Assembly: GCA_025201805.1 (NCBI GenBank)
Contig: MU619356.1
Location: forward strand, 1 to 42,906
Length of the DNA: 42,906 nucleotides
Direction: 5' to 3'
Source: Parasitella parasitica
Lineage: Eukaryota; Mucoromycota; Mucoromycetes; Mucorales; Mucoraceae
In this document: positions 24,550 through 35,764 of the stretch, piece after piece
Numbering within the stretch: the first letter of the stretch is position 1
Layout: each line of letters opens with the position of its first letter
Notes under the pieces: model-generated
What the model was told of the DNA's origin: nothing
Databases searched by the model: none
The model's input: the letters and a program-made list of their open reading frames with translations, nothing else
Translations under genes and position numbers: made by a program

Positions 24550-24690
24550 GTAATGATACCAATAGAGGTACCTATCATTGTCATCATCACTGTAGCCGCC
24601 AAGGTGATCTACAGCAGCATCCAGCAGTAGATCAATCTCCCGCTTTTCTCGTGATGAGATTCTTTGAAATGTCGCCGTCATGTTCAACTC
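24550..24690 (-). pseudogene. Short coding-like segment, unidentified
   Basis: A minus-strand ATG near 24681 opens a frame with MTATFQRISSREKREID and LLLDAAVDHLGGYSDDDND, followed by a plausible donor GTACCT. Downstream acceptors near 24525 or 24469 do not give a continuous frame that I can defend. A 12-G run lies just upstream on the same strand. It could be the first exon of a small gene or a fragment; no family is recognised. Confidence 0.25.
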
Positions 24691-25329
24691 CCCAAGCGCC
24701 TCCCCCCCCCCCCATCCCCCCTGCTCCCTCGATATTATCAATTCCCTCATCAATAGTCGAATGCTGGAACAGATTTAGCCGCGTTATTTTGATTCTTTTA
24801 TTTGCGGCAAATACGCCTCTAAAAAAAACTTTTTGACACAGTTAACGGTTGCCAATTGTGGTCTCGTAAGGGCGAAACCATATTATAATAGACTAGATGA
24901 GTCGCTGTTGCTACATGTCTGCTCAGGCACATTATCAGCTTGTTCTGTTATCCCAGCTGCTGTTGCTTGAAACGGTCGTGCTTCTTTTGTACAGGCCATG
25001 CAATTTTTGCTGTCATGTCGGCCATCTAGATCTATCCCAGAGCTACTGGCGTTTTAAAATCGGGATATTGGATCGACACGCAGCTGAGAAATCTTGATCA
25101 TTCTACGCAAATTGGTCTTGTTACCAGCAGGCAGATAAACGAACGAAAAGGGCGATCATAGTTTTTGGTGCGCTGGTGTGTGAGTCGCACCATTTTAAAG
25201 TTGCCATATGCCCCCAATGCTTCAGACCCACGACGCTTTTTTTTTTTTGGCTCTCTTTTGGGCTCAGATTTTGTGCACGTTCCAGGGCAACGTACAAATT
25301 TTCGCATTCATAGGCCAACTCAAAATCGG

Positions 25330-26160
25330 GCACTATGATCAAGCAGAGCTGTTTCCGGATATCCCTTTTTGTTGCAGATACGCCAATGTTGGCCTGATTT
25401 TGCCAGACTGGAATTGCGAATGATACAAATCACTTGGTCTTTGGAATATTTACGTTTGTGGCAAAGCGTATTTGATACGAGTCAATGTACAGTAAGGAAT
25501 ACGCCTGATTTCGTGCCAAACATCACTTTTGATACGAACTGTTTCATAAAGTCGTCCAATCTGTTTCAAGTCTTTATCAAACAAAGAATTTATCGTGTAT
25601 TTCACTCAAGCCCGCTGCCACTGACTAAACCGCATGCATGGTATTAAGCGACTGGTACTTTTTTTCAGAGATGTGCTTCTACCGAATATCAATCAGAATA
25701 ACATCTGTTGCGTTCGTCAAGAGGAGAGACTTTATTCCAGCATAGAGAATATCAGGGGCACTCGCTGCAGGCGTCTTGATTGATTTGGTTACGAATCCCG
25801 GCTTTTGATCTGTGGGTGTGCTTTGTCAAAAGCGGCAAACCCAGTTGCGGCTTGCAAGACGGTTGAATGCACTAAATCTTCAACTTACGGGTATTCAATA
25901 GCTTTTTGACCAGCAGATCGTTTACTGACTGACATCTTGAAAGTCGATTGGGTTTTACTAGCTGGAAAAGTAAAATCGATTGCAATCTCATTTGACTGAG
26001 GAAACTGTTACCCTTTATGGTGAGCTCGCAGATACGGGTTGCCTTGTCTTCATCCTGACATTGTTGGATGCCATACAGCAGCTTCGTTGTCTAGAGGATA
26101 GATGTCAATTCTTGGGCCTGCAAGTTCGTCTGCTGCACTGTCAACACTGCCCAGAGATGG
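25330..26160 (-). pseudogene. Decayed multi-exon coding block, unidentified
   Basis: At least three protein-like stretches lie on the minus strand. The 5' block (about 26150-25872) contains TNLQAQELTSIL, an in-frame TAG at 26091-26093, then LYGIQQCQDEDKATRICEL and SQMRLQSILLFQLVKPNRL before a stop. A second (about 25805-25690) has KPGFVTKSIKTPAASAPDIL and TNATDVILIDI. A third (25625-25454) has one in-frame TGA, then SLFDKDLKQIGRLYETVRI and KSDVWHEIRRIPYCTLTRI, a consensus-like donor, and a following exon from 25407 with SGQHWRICNKKGYPE. The blocks may belong to one gene. Interrupting stops and unjoinable frames argue for a pseudogene. I cannot name the family. Confidence 0.4.
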
Positions 26161-26905
26161 CAAAGCGCAAAGTAGGAATGAAAAAGTAGCCCAGTTGAAG
26201 CCTCGGCTGTAGCCTTCCAAGATGTATTATTTAACAGCTACTTTGCTTGATCCCAATCGACGTCAATACCCGGAGCAGACCTACTCTGCTGAACCACACC
26301 CATTTATAGAGGCCGAGACATGATAGTGAGATAGTGATTACGGCTTGCGCCGAGTAAAGTATTCTCCTCTGTGATTTGACCCGACTTTGGCTTGAATAAA
26401 ATGCTCAAGCCTTGTCTTGATGGCTTTCAGATCTCTCTAGAGTACCGTATCCCTTTTTTTTACTCGCTTACGCCTACGCTTCGACTCGAACTGACTCGAA
26501 CTGCTCTCGGGTATTTCAAGCCCAGCAACCAGATTGGGGGCTGCATGATTCGGTTGGTGTTTTCCAACCAATGGATGCATGCTACGGGAGGAAAGGAGAG
26601 GAGGGAGATCTGAAATACGAGACGTGTGAACATGTGCGTTTGATACAACACACTTTCTGTAAAGATGATAGTGTCACAAAAAACGTCTCTGATCTTCTTG
26701 CATGAGAGGAAATCGTATCCATTGACTGGTCCTTTTTTAATTTAATTCCTTTATTTAGAATCAACAGACGAAGCTCTGAAGGAAAAAAAAATTTTCTCAT
26801 TTTTTTTTTTTGGACAGTATAAATTTGATTTGAGATAATTTTTCCCTCTGTTTCTCACACACAAAATCACACCTTCTTTTTTATTTTTTTTTGTTCAATT
26901 TATAC

Positions 26906-28574
26906 ATGTCTGCTACGCTGGGTTCTCCTCCTCTTTTACCGACTGAATGTAGCAAGGACGCTGCCCCTCCTCCGTCAGAAGACAAAAAGATCCAAACCAC
27001 TCCGCCCAAAACACCGCCTGGCGAGAAGGCTTCGTTGCCAGGTGAAAGTTCTCATCACAAAGACGACGCTCGTCTGTTATCTCAAGGCGAATTTGAGCCT
27101 GAGCAGCACTTTTACCCTCGCGTGCTGAATGCGCAAATCCATCCGTTGATCCAGTCCTTCTTCACGCTGGGGAATGACAGAATCATTGCTCGCTACACAC
27201 ATCTGAATCCGCAGGTCAAGGCTCAAGACTTGAAGGAGGTTCTGAGTTATAGTCCAAAGCATTTCCAATGGGCTGGTAAGTTTCTGTTGACGCTAGCATT
27301 GCCTAGCAACCCAATTGACCCGTCGTTTGCACGTAGGCTCTGACTTGTTCAACGTAACCACTGCCTCGGGCCATCGCCAAATGATCGTGATTGAAACCAA
27401 TTCGTGTCCCTCTGGCCAAAAGTCAATGCCGTTGCTGTCTGAAACCGGTGATCATAATGAGCAGGGCGGCTACCGTCTGGTGATTGAATCCGCCTTTCAA
27501 GACCAACTTTCAAAAGCAGATCCCAGTCTAGGCGGATTAGCAGTGGTATGTGACAAAAATATGATGGAATCCAGCGGTTATGCTGCGGTGCTAGCGGATG
27601 TTGCAAAGGAACATGTCTGGCTCGCTGAATGGCATGCTGATGACCCAGATCCAGACATCAAATGGCAAGATCGCGTCCTGTACATTCGTGACAAAGAGAA
27701 AGTGTGGCACCCCATTCGTGCGTGTTTCCGCTATCTCACGCAAAAGCCGTGGAACCGATTTCCACTCAAGACAAAGACTATCGTCATGAACCAGATCATC
27801 AGTTGTCTTGCGGGTGGACGCAACAAAATGATGGCTGCAAGAGCGTACGACTTTTATAACAAGGACATTTTGGCCACCGGTCTCAGTATAAAAACGCCTG
27901 AAACGATCAACAACGTTACACTCGGGGAGATCCCTTTGTGGATCAATTCAATGGGAGGACATGCAGTGCTCAAGGTGCCCTATAGCAATGCAGGACAAGG
28001 AGTGTATACAATCACTAACCAAGCCGAATTGGACGACTTTATGAAACAAGACCACCACTATGACAAGTTTATTGTCCAGTCTCTCGTTGGTAATGCCTCT
28101 TGGTCAAGTGTCACTACGGCTGGCAAATTCTACCATGTTGGCACTATCCCCAATAAGAAGAATAATACCTACGTAAGCGATCTTCGCATGATGGTGACTG
28201 GCAGTGAGCAAGGATTCAGGCCCATCTGCATCTATGGGCGCAAAGCGAGGTTGCCATTAGCTGGGGACTTGCCACCTGATGCGAATACATGGGATATGCT
28301 TGGCACAAACCTGTCTGTAAAGCTGCCGGACGGTGGCTGGACGACTGATACTTCAAGGCTTATTTTAATGGATAGAAAGGATTTCAATCAGCTTGGCTTG
28401 GGTATTGACGATCTTATTGATGCTTATATCCAAACTGTGTTGGCAGTAATTGCTATTGACCGCATGGCCACCAGGCTCATGGAGAATGGTAAATTTGACT
28501 ATGGCCTATTTGAAAGTCTTAACCCTGACAATGCCTTGATGAATGAAATAAGACAAGCAAATGAAGATTTCTAA
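26906..28574 (+). CDS. ATP-grasp-like protein of unknown function
   Basis: Two exons, 26906-27275 and 27337-28574, give 1608 nt and 535 residues. About 60 Pro/Ser/Lys-rich residues precede a conserved-looking region. Features suggesting an ATP-grasp carboxylate-amine ligase fold are IVIETNSCPSGQKSMP (about residue 140), a basic stretch RAYDFYNKDILATG, and HAVLKVPYSNAGQGVYTI, which resembles the lysine and glycine-rich loop over ATP; KFIVQSLVGNASWSS follows. The substrate is unknown: it is not a recognisable glutathione synthetase, biotin carboxylase or tubulin-tyrosine ligase. A TATA-like TATAAATTTG at about 26818 and a T-rich tract precede the start. It is 189 bp upstream of the permease gene on the same strand. 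The assignment to ATP-grasp is inference from these motifs. Confidence 0.7.
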
Positions 28575-28712
28575 ACTACATCTATTGCAATGTATATACA
28601 CACTTGTGAATAAAAAATTTTAATGGTTTATTATTATATACTTTCAGGAGCAACCGCTATAATGCAAGCCTTGCATATGCATTTAAGGCTGTGGATCCAC
28701 TCTATTTCCCTT

Positions 28713-28738
28713 TCTCTCTCTCTCTCTCTCTCTCTCTC
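28713..28738. repeat. (TC)13 microsatellite in a promoter
   Basis: Thirteen TC units end 25 nt before the start codon of the NCS2 permease gene, so they probably lie in its promoter or 5' leader. Length variation between isolates is likely. Confidence 0.9.
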
Positions 28739-28763
28739 CATTCCTTATCTTTTATAGCATTGA

Positions 28764-30728
28764 ATGGATTTATCGAATAACAATATACAGGATTCCTCCA
28801 TCCATATTTTGAATGAGATGGATGCTTTTAGCAATGAAACAAAGCCATCCCCTGAGCCACGCAGCGGCGGTTGGAAACATGCCATCAAATATTATTTCCC
28901 TCATTACAAGCATCAGAAAAGCGGAACTGTACAGATAGAAGAAAGGCCTAGCTGGCTTCAATGCGTAGCATATGGTATCCAGCACGTGCTAGCCATGTTC
29001 AGTGGTGTGATCGTCTTGCGTAAATAGATGAATTCGTAAAATACCATACAGAAACTAAAGCCATCACATTTACACTATAGCCCTTATCTTGGGTTATGAT
29101 TCCAACAGTACGTACAAGTATCATATCATCAAAACTAGCCATTCATATTTGAAAACGTACATACATACATACATACATGTATATATGTATATATATAAAA
29201 CATAGCATCTTTGTTTTTCTCTGGATTATCCACAGTCATCTTCTTTATAGTAACGGGCGGACGAGTGCCATCTTACTTGGGGTGTTCAGGGTCATTCGTA
29301 AGCATCATATTGACCATTTCAAACTACACTAGCACACCAAACTCAGGAATGAATACAAACACTGCTAGTGTTCAGGGTGCCATATTCGTACTGAGTCTCG
29401 CTTATGCGACAGTAGCACTGGTAGTCATGATGTTTGGCTATTCATGGTTGGAATTTGTGATGCCCCCTAGTAAGTATGATCAGATGTAATTACATAGGTA
29501 TACCGTAGTCTATGCTCATTAAAGACATTCAGTTGTTACCGGCTCAATCATCACAAGCATCGGACTGCATCTTGCCTTCTTATCTTATGATGAGGCCACC
29601 ACATCATCATTTGACACTTATATGGCTGTTGCTACTGCAGCTGCTGTTATGCTGATCTCAGTCTACGCCCCAACTAATGCTTTGCGCAGGATGTAATGTA
29701 ATTCACCATGCATCTTTGGCAAATGTGGGCCTAATTTTGAATTGGAAAGAGCTCTTTTACTAGGGACCATGCTAGGCTACTTTATTCATGCCATGTGCGG
29801 ATTGAAGGGCATAGGGCCGCCTATAGACTATTCAGAAATTGCTTCTAATCCATGGATTCGTGCGCCAACTGTTTATTTCAGTTTAAAATTTGAGGCAAGC
29901 TCAGTCGGCATGGTAATGCCTATATTGGTTGTACTCTTGGCAGAGAATCTTGGGTAAATGTTTACAACAATATGCCACGGATCAGGTTATTAATACCAAG
30001 TAATAAATGCATAAATCATAGACATATGAAAGCAATCAGTTCCATCACAAACAGGCCCATGCTGGGGTTCGTTGGAAGAGCATATTTAGGCGATGCCCTG
30101 GGGTGTTTTGTAGCAAGTTTGACTGGCGCCGTTCCATTTACAACGTATGCCGAAAACATTGGAGTTTTGGTATGCAAAGAAACCCTCAGAACGTTATCAT
30201 GGCAAAAAAATAGATATTAAATCTTGCATCATTACCTAGTCAGTAACTCAAGTTTTCTCGCCATTAGTGATTCTCTTTGCAGCCGTGTTTGCCATGCTAC
30301 TAGGCTTCTTTGCAAAATTCAGTGCAATAGTAAAGTCGATTCCTCAAGGGGTGCTTGGTGGTGTTACGATCATACTGTATACTCTGATTGCAGTTACAGG
30401 CATACGAATCTGGGTTGTGAACAAAGTGGATTTTAACGGTATGTATGTCTCTTTATTACTATACACATGACACTGATTGACTTTTTTCATTCTGGCGATA
30501 AAAACCGCAGATACTCGGAACATATTCACAGGTGGTTTGCCCATCCTCCTCGCAACCGTCATGCAAAAGCCAATTCAGATAAATAGCTTTCAATTAGACG
30601 GAATTGGCGTGGCAACGTTTGGTTGCATCATTTTACATCAGCTTTTAAAAGGCTACGAGGGATTGGCTGCGTTGAAGAAGAGCATCCAATCAGCATTTAA
30701 TAAAAAAAGAACCAGCGAAACTGTGTAG
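28764..30728 (+). CDS. NCS2-family nucleobase permease, uracil (UraA-like) subtype
   Basis: Polytopic plasma-membrane symporter, probably proton-coupled and specific for uracil or a related base. Exons: 28764-29019, 29081-29107, 29206-29469, 29533-29692, 29750-29953, 30022-30169, 30240-30438, 30511-30728 (1476 nt, 491 residues). After a 75-residue hydrophilic N-terminus come repeated hydrophobic segments. GIQHVLAMFSGV carries the QH motif of TM1. The signature region is TGAVPFTTYAENIGVLSVTQ; the AEN core and preceding TTY are those of bacterial uracil permeases, while classical fungal purine transporters of this family (UapA type) have QNNG or similar. GGVTIILYTLIAVTGIRIWV follows. One exon is 27 nt. 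Fungal uracil uptake is usually by the unrelated NCS1 carrier Fur4/FurD, so this subtype is unusual. Confidence 0.9.
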
Positions 30729-31192
30729 CAGCTGCAGTAGGATAGGAATATTGTTACTTGTGCGTCCTTGATTTATGATTTATCGTTTGCAAACATTTGA
30801 GACAAAAATACAATGCAGTCGCATAAATTGACTTGCAAAAAAACTGTGTCTTTATCGCTTGCTACGGTATTCGACAAAGATAGTATACCAGTAGACGTTA
30901 CAGACTACGTTGAAGCCGTAGATGAAAAAATAAAAAAAGAGATCAACTGACAACCTCACATTCGATTCAAAACAACAACAGCCTCGTTAAAAACTAGAAG
31001 AAAGACTTTCATGTCAATAAAATTGATGCTTGGCAGTAAAGCAATCCAGAGCGCCAATGCACTTTTCCAATGCAACACAATGGTATTATAGCGCACAGCC
31101 TCTTCATTCTCCGCGCATAGGGCTGGATGAAAAACTTTTTGCTTTGGTTGAACCCACAACTTGTATAATACAGATCTCTTTTACTTGAACAT

Positions 31193-32433
31193 ATGGCACA
31201 AAGGGCCGGAAGAAATCGCTTTCCAAATACATCTCTAGAAGCGGCCAACTTGGTTCGTGTAGCCAAGACAGTCGGTATCAGTAGACAAGCCATTGAGGAT
31301 GATGTAGAGTATTTATTGTACAGTTTCATAAGTGTATGTCAAAATAAGAGTAGTAAAACAGCATGGTAATGGTAATGGCAATGGTAATGATGATGATTAT
31401 TATTATTTATACAGCACCCGACACAAACATTCCACGACTTTGATATCTTGTGGCATAAACTGCACTTTAACCATGTCCATTTCGCCTGTGTCAAAAGAGA
31501 GTTCCGTGAAAAGTACATGAATGCGTTTTATAAAAGCTTCTTGGGTAATTGAATCAACAGTATCCGTTTTGCATGCAGCATATTGAGACATTGCACTAGA
31601 CTATTTCCCTAGCAATATCGTTTCACTCAAAATCGGTGTTATTTTCTCACTGTATTTCATGTATATCTCACAGCCAGCAATATGGGGTAAAAATCGCATT
31701 AGAGTTACAAAAGGTAAGAGCCCTATCTTTGTTTATCATTGCGCTATGTGGATTGTTCCCTTACTAAAAGGACGAACCAACTAGACATTTATCATTGTTT
31801 ATTTGAGTTTTACGTGCAAAGCATTGACACGGACACTAATGTTGAAGCTGCGTTGATCTTTGACAAACTGAAGAATACAGAGGCCTTTTTGTTTGTACAA
31901 GAGCAGGACCCAGATTCCCATTTTACAGAAGAGAAGATTGAATTCAAAAAGGCTATCGAGTGAGTAAATGCATCGTTCAGGAGTCAAGGGCTTTACGAAT
32001 AACACCTCTCTTTTCGATAGAATGAATCATAAATTGCGTGAATTCAAAAGAAAGAAAATAGACAATGACCCAGTAAGTTAAGCGTAGAGAGTACTTGATG
32101 CCTGTTGGACTAATCTGCGACAAAAAGATCGATGTCTGCTCTGATGGCAAACTTGATGACTACACTTTACTAGCGCTCGAATATCAAAATGCAAAGCGCG
32201 AGACATTTTATACCCCACAGGCCGCATCTGCTATGAAAAGGACTCTGAAAGAAGCTGCAAACGTTGTTGAAGCTAGGCCAAAATATCTGAGAAATTTCTT
32301 GTTGAATAGCACGCTTGGTCATGATGAGATGGACATTGTAAATCAGGTCAAACGAGCTGGCCAGCAAATGCTGAATTCGAAGCGACGGAAGTTGAGCAGA
32401 GAAGCAAATGCTCCTAATGAGCATATAATTTAG
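31193..32433 (+). CDS. snRNA-activating protein complex subunit 1-like (SNAPC1/SNAP43)
   Basis: Probable subunit of the SNAPc complex, which recognises the proximal sequence element of snRNA genes for Pol II and Pol III. Exons: 31193-31333, 31415-31544, 31600-31713, 31785-31959, 32021-32072, 32128-32433 (918 nt, 305 residues). The conserved N-terminal region reads FHDFDILWHKLHFNHVHF, then FLDYFPSNIVSLKIGVIFSL, KNRIRVTKDIYHCLFEFY and NVEAALIFDKLKNTEAFLFV. This order matches human SNAPC1, where PY-LPPYTFQIRVGALYLLY, KIRVALKDW and AAYIFRKL occur in the same order. A basic C-terminus (SKRRKLSR) may be a nuclear signal. The first intron holds GGTAAT/GAT microsatellite sequence. Family assignment is from remembered alignment patterns. 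Confidence 0.75.
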
Positions 32434-32657
32434 GCTAGTCGAAATACTCGATGTTGATTTTTACTCTTGATCCAGTTAATAAAACCTTGAACGATTTTCT
32501 TTTACCATTGCTGATAATCACTTTTCGGTACTTGACTTGCGGTTAGTTGATAGTATTAAAAAGCAGTCCGTAGCCCCATCCTAGGAGTATAGCGAAGGCT
32601 ACGATATTCAGCCAATGCACTTTTTATTGCTTGCCAGAAGAAAACAACTAGCAGATA

Positions 32658-33004
32658 ATGGAGCCTTCAAGAGACACAGACGTCAAGGAAACAATTGATA
32701 GTGAGTTGGTATCGCACACGTTACAGGATCCCTACTAAATAGAGCGAGCGCACAAGTTCTCTCTGAGATGGCAAACATTTTGAATACAGGACTCGACAGA
32801 GAAACATTGAGTTTATGTGTGTCCTTGTGCGAACGAGGCATTAATCCAGAAGCGCTTGCCGTAAGTAAATTTCAGTGACGACTGTACAGAGCATTTCTCA
32901 ACGTGTTTTTCTCTGAGCAGACTGTCATCAAAGAGCTTCGAGAGCTTGAAAGCAGCAATGCTCCCGCAGCAGCAACCTCTGCATCCACATCTTCCAGACG
33001 CTGA
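32658..33004 (+). CDS. MZT1: Mitotic-spindle organizing protein 1 (MOZART1)
   Basis: Small gamma-tubulin complex subunit that helps recruit the complex to microtubule-organizing centres. Exons: 32658-32700, 32745-32860, 32921-33004 (243 nt, 80 residues, the family length). The central helices show [20 protein letters not shown] and [19 protein letters not shown], nearly diagnostic for MOZART1 (NTGLDRE and GINPEAL). The first intron, 44 nt, is among the shortest here; the acceptor was chosen to keep SAQVLSEM in frame. The C-terminal 18 residues are Ala/Ser-rich and not conserved. Confidence 0.93.
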
Positions 33005-33050
33005 GATTTTTTATACCCGCATACAGACTATTTTTATGAATAAAAACGAC

Positions 33051-33084
33051 TCTTTTTTTTTTCTTTTTTTTTTTTTTCTTTTTT

Positions 33085-33139
<55 letters not shown>

Positions 33140-33177
33140 CTTTTTTTTTTTTTTCTTCCCTCCCTCTCTTCCAACCT
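33051..33177 (+). promoter_or_regulatory. About 127-bp T-rich pyrimidine tract between MZT1 and PNKP
   Basis: The stretch is almost entirely T with a few C and no purine until 33173. It fills most of the 174 bp between the MZT1 stop and the first ATG of the next gene, so it must contain or overlap that promoter. T is on the coding strand of both genes. Confidence 0.5.
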
Positions 33178-33178
33178 G

Positions 33179-34655
33179 ATGAAGCGAGCAGGTCTAGACA
33201 CAGCGCAAAGAAGCAGCAAGACACAGAAAAAAGGTTTACCGAGCATTTGATTCGCCTCAAACATGCGTTGACAATTCCAGTAGGACATCATCCCTTCTTT
33301 GACATGAGCCCCAGAAAGTCTGCTTTGAAATGGATAAATGCATTGGAGTCCGTGTTGATTGCAAAGTCACCAGTAAATGAAGCTGCAAGAAGCAAGATAG
33401 CCGCATTTGATTTGGTAGGCGCTGGTTTGTCGAGCCATGGAGAGTGTGCACTGACGCCGCTGTCTTGCTAGGATGGTACGCTTATTTCAACGAAAAGCGG
33501 GCGTGTCTTTGCAAAGGATGAGAACGATTGGCGTTGGTGGGACCCTACTATCCCCAAACGTATTGACGCATTGTACAATGAGGGGTAAGAGCATAAAGAG
33601 AGACCGCTCAAGATAAGCTGGTGTTCACCATCAAACTAGGTATAAAATCGTCATTTTTTCGAATCAGAACGGCCTCAACAGCGACAAAAAGACAAAGGGG
33701 TTCCAGTTCAAGATTGAAGCCATTTTGAATCAAGTCAGCTCCCCAGTGCTAGTGATGGCTGCAACGAAAAAAGACAAGTACCGCAAACCAATGACGGGTA
33801 TGTGGGAATGGCTGGAGCAAAACAACGGTGATGTGTCTATTGACAAAAGCCAGAGCTTCTATGTGGGAGATGCTGCGGGCAGAGACGATGGCTGGAAACC
33901 CAGATACAAAAAGGACCATTCATGCGGTGATCGTAAATTTGCGGATAATGTCAATATTGCCTTTTATACACCCGAGGAATTTTTCTTGAAGGAGCCCAAG
34001 GCGAAATTCCAATGGAGAGGGTTTAATGCAAAGCAGCATATAGCCTCAGCATGTAATTTCAAAATCCATGGGCTGAGGGTATCAATTGACTTTTTTTTTG
34101 CTTTTTCTTTTTTGTTTTGTTCTAGTGCCATTGTATACGCCTGACTCGACGCCGTTAGTCAGTCAAGAGGATGGAAAAAGCGAGGTAGTCGTCTGTGTTG
34201 GATATCCTGCAAGCGGAAAGAGCAGCTTTGCGAAAAAGTACCTGGTCCCTAAAGGATACGTGTATATCAATCAAGACACTCTGAAAACTAGAGACAGATG
34301 CATTGCAGCGTGTCAAGCTGCGCTATCCCAGAAAAAGTCGGTTGTTGTTGATAACACGAATCCAGAAAGAGCCACCCGTGCTCTATACATCAAACTTGCT
34401 CAAAATGCCAAAGCCTCTGTTCGGTGCTTTTATTTTGGAGACGATGAAGAGCTGTCGCAGCACAACAACTACTACAGAGCCGTCCATAAGCCTGAGGAAA
34501 AGAGGGATTTGTTGAGTAGTATTGCCTTTCGTACGTTCAAATCAAAACTGCAGGAGCCGTCTACTGCTGAAGGTTTTGAAGAGGTCAAGAAGATTAATTT
34601 TGTGTTTGACGGTCCCGATAGTGATAAAGAAGCCTGGCAAACGTGGTGGCATTAA
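33179..34655 (+). CDS. PNKP: Polynucleotide kinase 3'-phosphatase
   Basis: Bifunctional DNA end-processing enzyme: removes 3'-phosphates and phosphorylates 5'-OH ends during strand-break repair. Certain exons: up to 33414, 33472-33584, 33640-34052, 34126-34655. The HAD-type phosphatase domain has KIAAFDLDGTLIS (nucleophile Asp) across the first intron, IFSNQNGLNS, and GDAAGRDDGWKP. The kinase domain starts with the P-loop VGYPASGKSSFAKKY and continues with VVVDNTNPERATRA; it ends TWWH. There is no room for an FHA domain, as in yeast Pnk1 but unlike human PNKP. The start is uncertain: the first methionine in the domain frame is at 33304 (388 residues). An ATG at 33179 would join only through a 35-nt intron (33192-33226), adding 23 residues including TEHLIRLKHALTIPVGHHPF, which looks like real protein. 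Confidence 0.92.
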
Positions 34656-35028
34656 AACACACTTGAGAAATCCTGCAATAGTAAACGTATCAATAAACTG
34701 TGAGCTTCCAAGTCTTGACAATTTCAAAAGTAATCGCTATAACACTATTACTCTCTCTCTCTCTTGTCATCTGATTGGTAGGAGCTGCAGACCATGTACC
34801 ATGTACCATATCCATTTACTATTACTAAATTACGGGCATACAAGGTCCATTTGAAAACTGTATTTAGCTGCATTGGTGTGATATTATACGGTATCATAGC
34901 AACAGGACAAATCGACTCCGCGATGAACGCCTGGGCGCAAAAAAATTAAGCAAAGGGGAGGGGTGTTTATCAGATTGAAAATAAATACATCATTTTTTTT
35001 TTTTTTTTTTTCAAAATCCCATTCTACC

Positions 35029-35764
35029 ATGCTACGAACTACCAGCAGACAGCTTTCACGCCATACCGAACAGATATTCAAACGCACATTATACAATTAC
35101 ACCGGCAATGACCAGCCGCTTAGCAATCGCAAGCTGACGGATGAGGAGCGTGCCTATCTGGATCCTATGATCCGTGTGGACCAAGCGGGCGAAGTGGGCG
35201 CCTATTACATATACAAAGGCCAAATAGCAGTGCTGGGCAACGACAAGCACCTGAGACCTATCTTGCAAGAAATGTGGGACCAGGAAAAGGAGCATCTAGC
35301 TCGCTTTGATCACCTGGTTGGCCAGCATCGGGTGAGGCCAAGTTTATTGAGGCCCGTATGGGAAGCTGCTGGCTATCTTGTGGGTGCTGGCACGGCTCTG
35401 ATGGGTAAAGAGGCAGCTATGGCATGCACCGAAGCTGTCGAAACGGTGATTGGCAACCATTACGACGATCAATTAAGGGAACTGGTAGCAATGAAGGAGC
35501 CTAATCAAGATATAGCTGACCTCAGCAAGGTAAGAAGAATTCAAGCCGATGACAGCAGCAGCAAAAACAATGTTAACGGCTATTTTTTTTTTTTTTTTTT
35601 CTTTTTTTTTCATATAGACGGTAGCTCAGTTTAGGGACGAAGAGCTGGAGCACCATGACATTGCTGTTGCGCATGATGCCCAGTTGGCGCCTTTCCATTC
35701 AGTTCTGAAGGGTGTCATTATGCAAGGGTGCAAAACCGCTATTTGGATTGCTGAACGAGTTTAA
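35029..35764 (+). CDS. COQ7: 5-demethoxyubiquinone hydroxylase COQ7, mitochondrial
   Basis: Diiron hydroxylase of ubiquinone synthesis, acting on demethoxyubiquinone at the inner face of the mitochondrial inner membrane. Exons 35029-35529 and 35618-35764 give 648 nt and 215 residues, the usual length. The first 25 residues are basic and Ser/Thr-rich (MLRTTSRQLSRHTEQIFKR), a likely presequence. The iron ligands appear as two sets: VDQAGEVGAYYIYKGQ with QEKEHLARF, then TEAVETVIGNHYDDQL with DEELEHHDIA, each with an ExxH. PFHSVLKGVIMQGCKTAIW closes the protein. A 19-T tract ends 17 nt before the ATG, and the intron has a long T-rich polypyrimidine tract. Confidence 0.95.

Larger units (their letters stand above)
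22293..26905. other. 4.6-kb region without an intact gene
   Basis: No complete gene can be modelled between the GH31 and ATP-grasp genes. The supportable content is the minus-strand coding blocks at 23266-23945, 24550-24690 and 25330-26160. Plus-strand open frames in 24651-26613 are mostly mirrors of these. 22481-23200 and 26250-26800 show nothing I can name. A run of 12 C lies at 24702-24713. Confidence 0.5.

Noticed and set aside
30956..31329. Minus-strand open frames upstream of and overlapping the SNAPC1-like start
   Set aside because: They overlap the well-supported plus-strand first exon and show no recognisable domain; treated as noise.
32946..33260. Open frames encoding poly-Phe or poly-Lys across the T tract
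   Set aside because: They are translations of the homopolymer, not genes.
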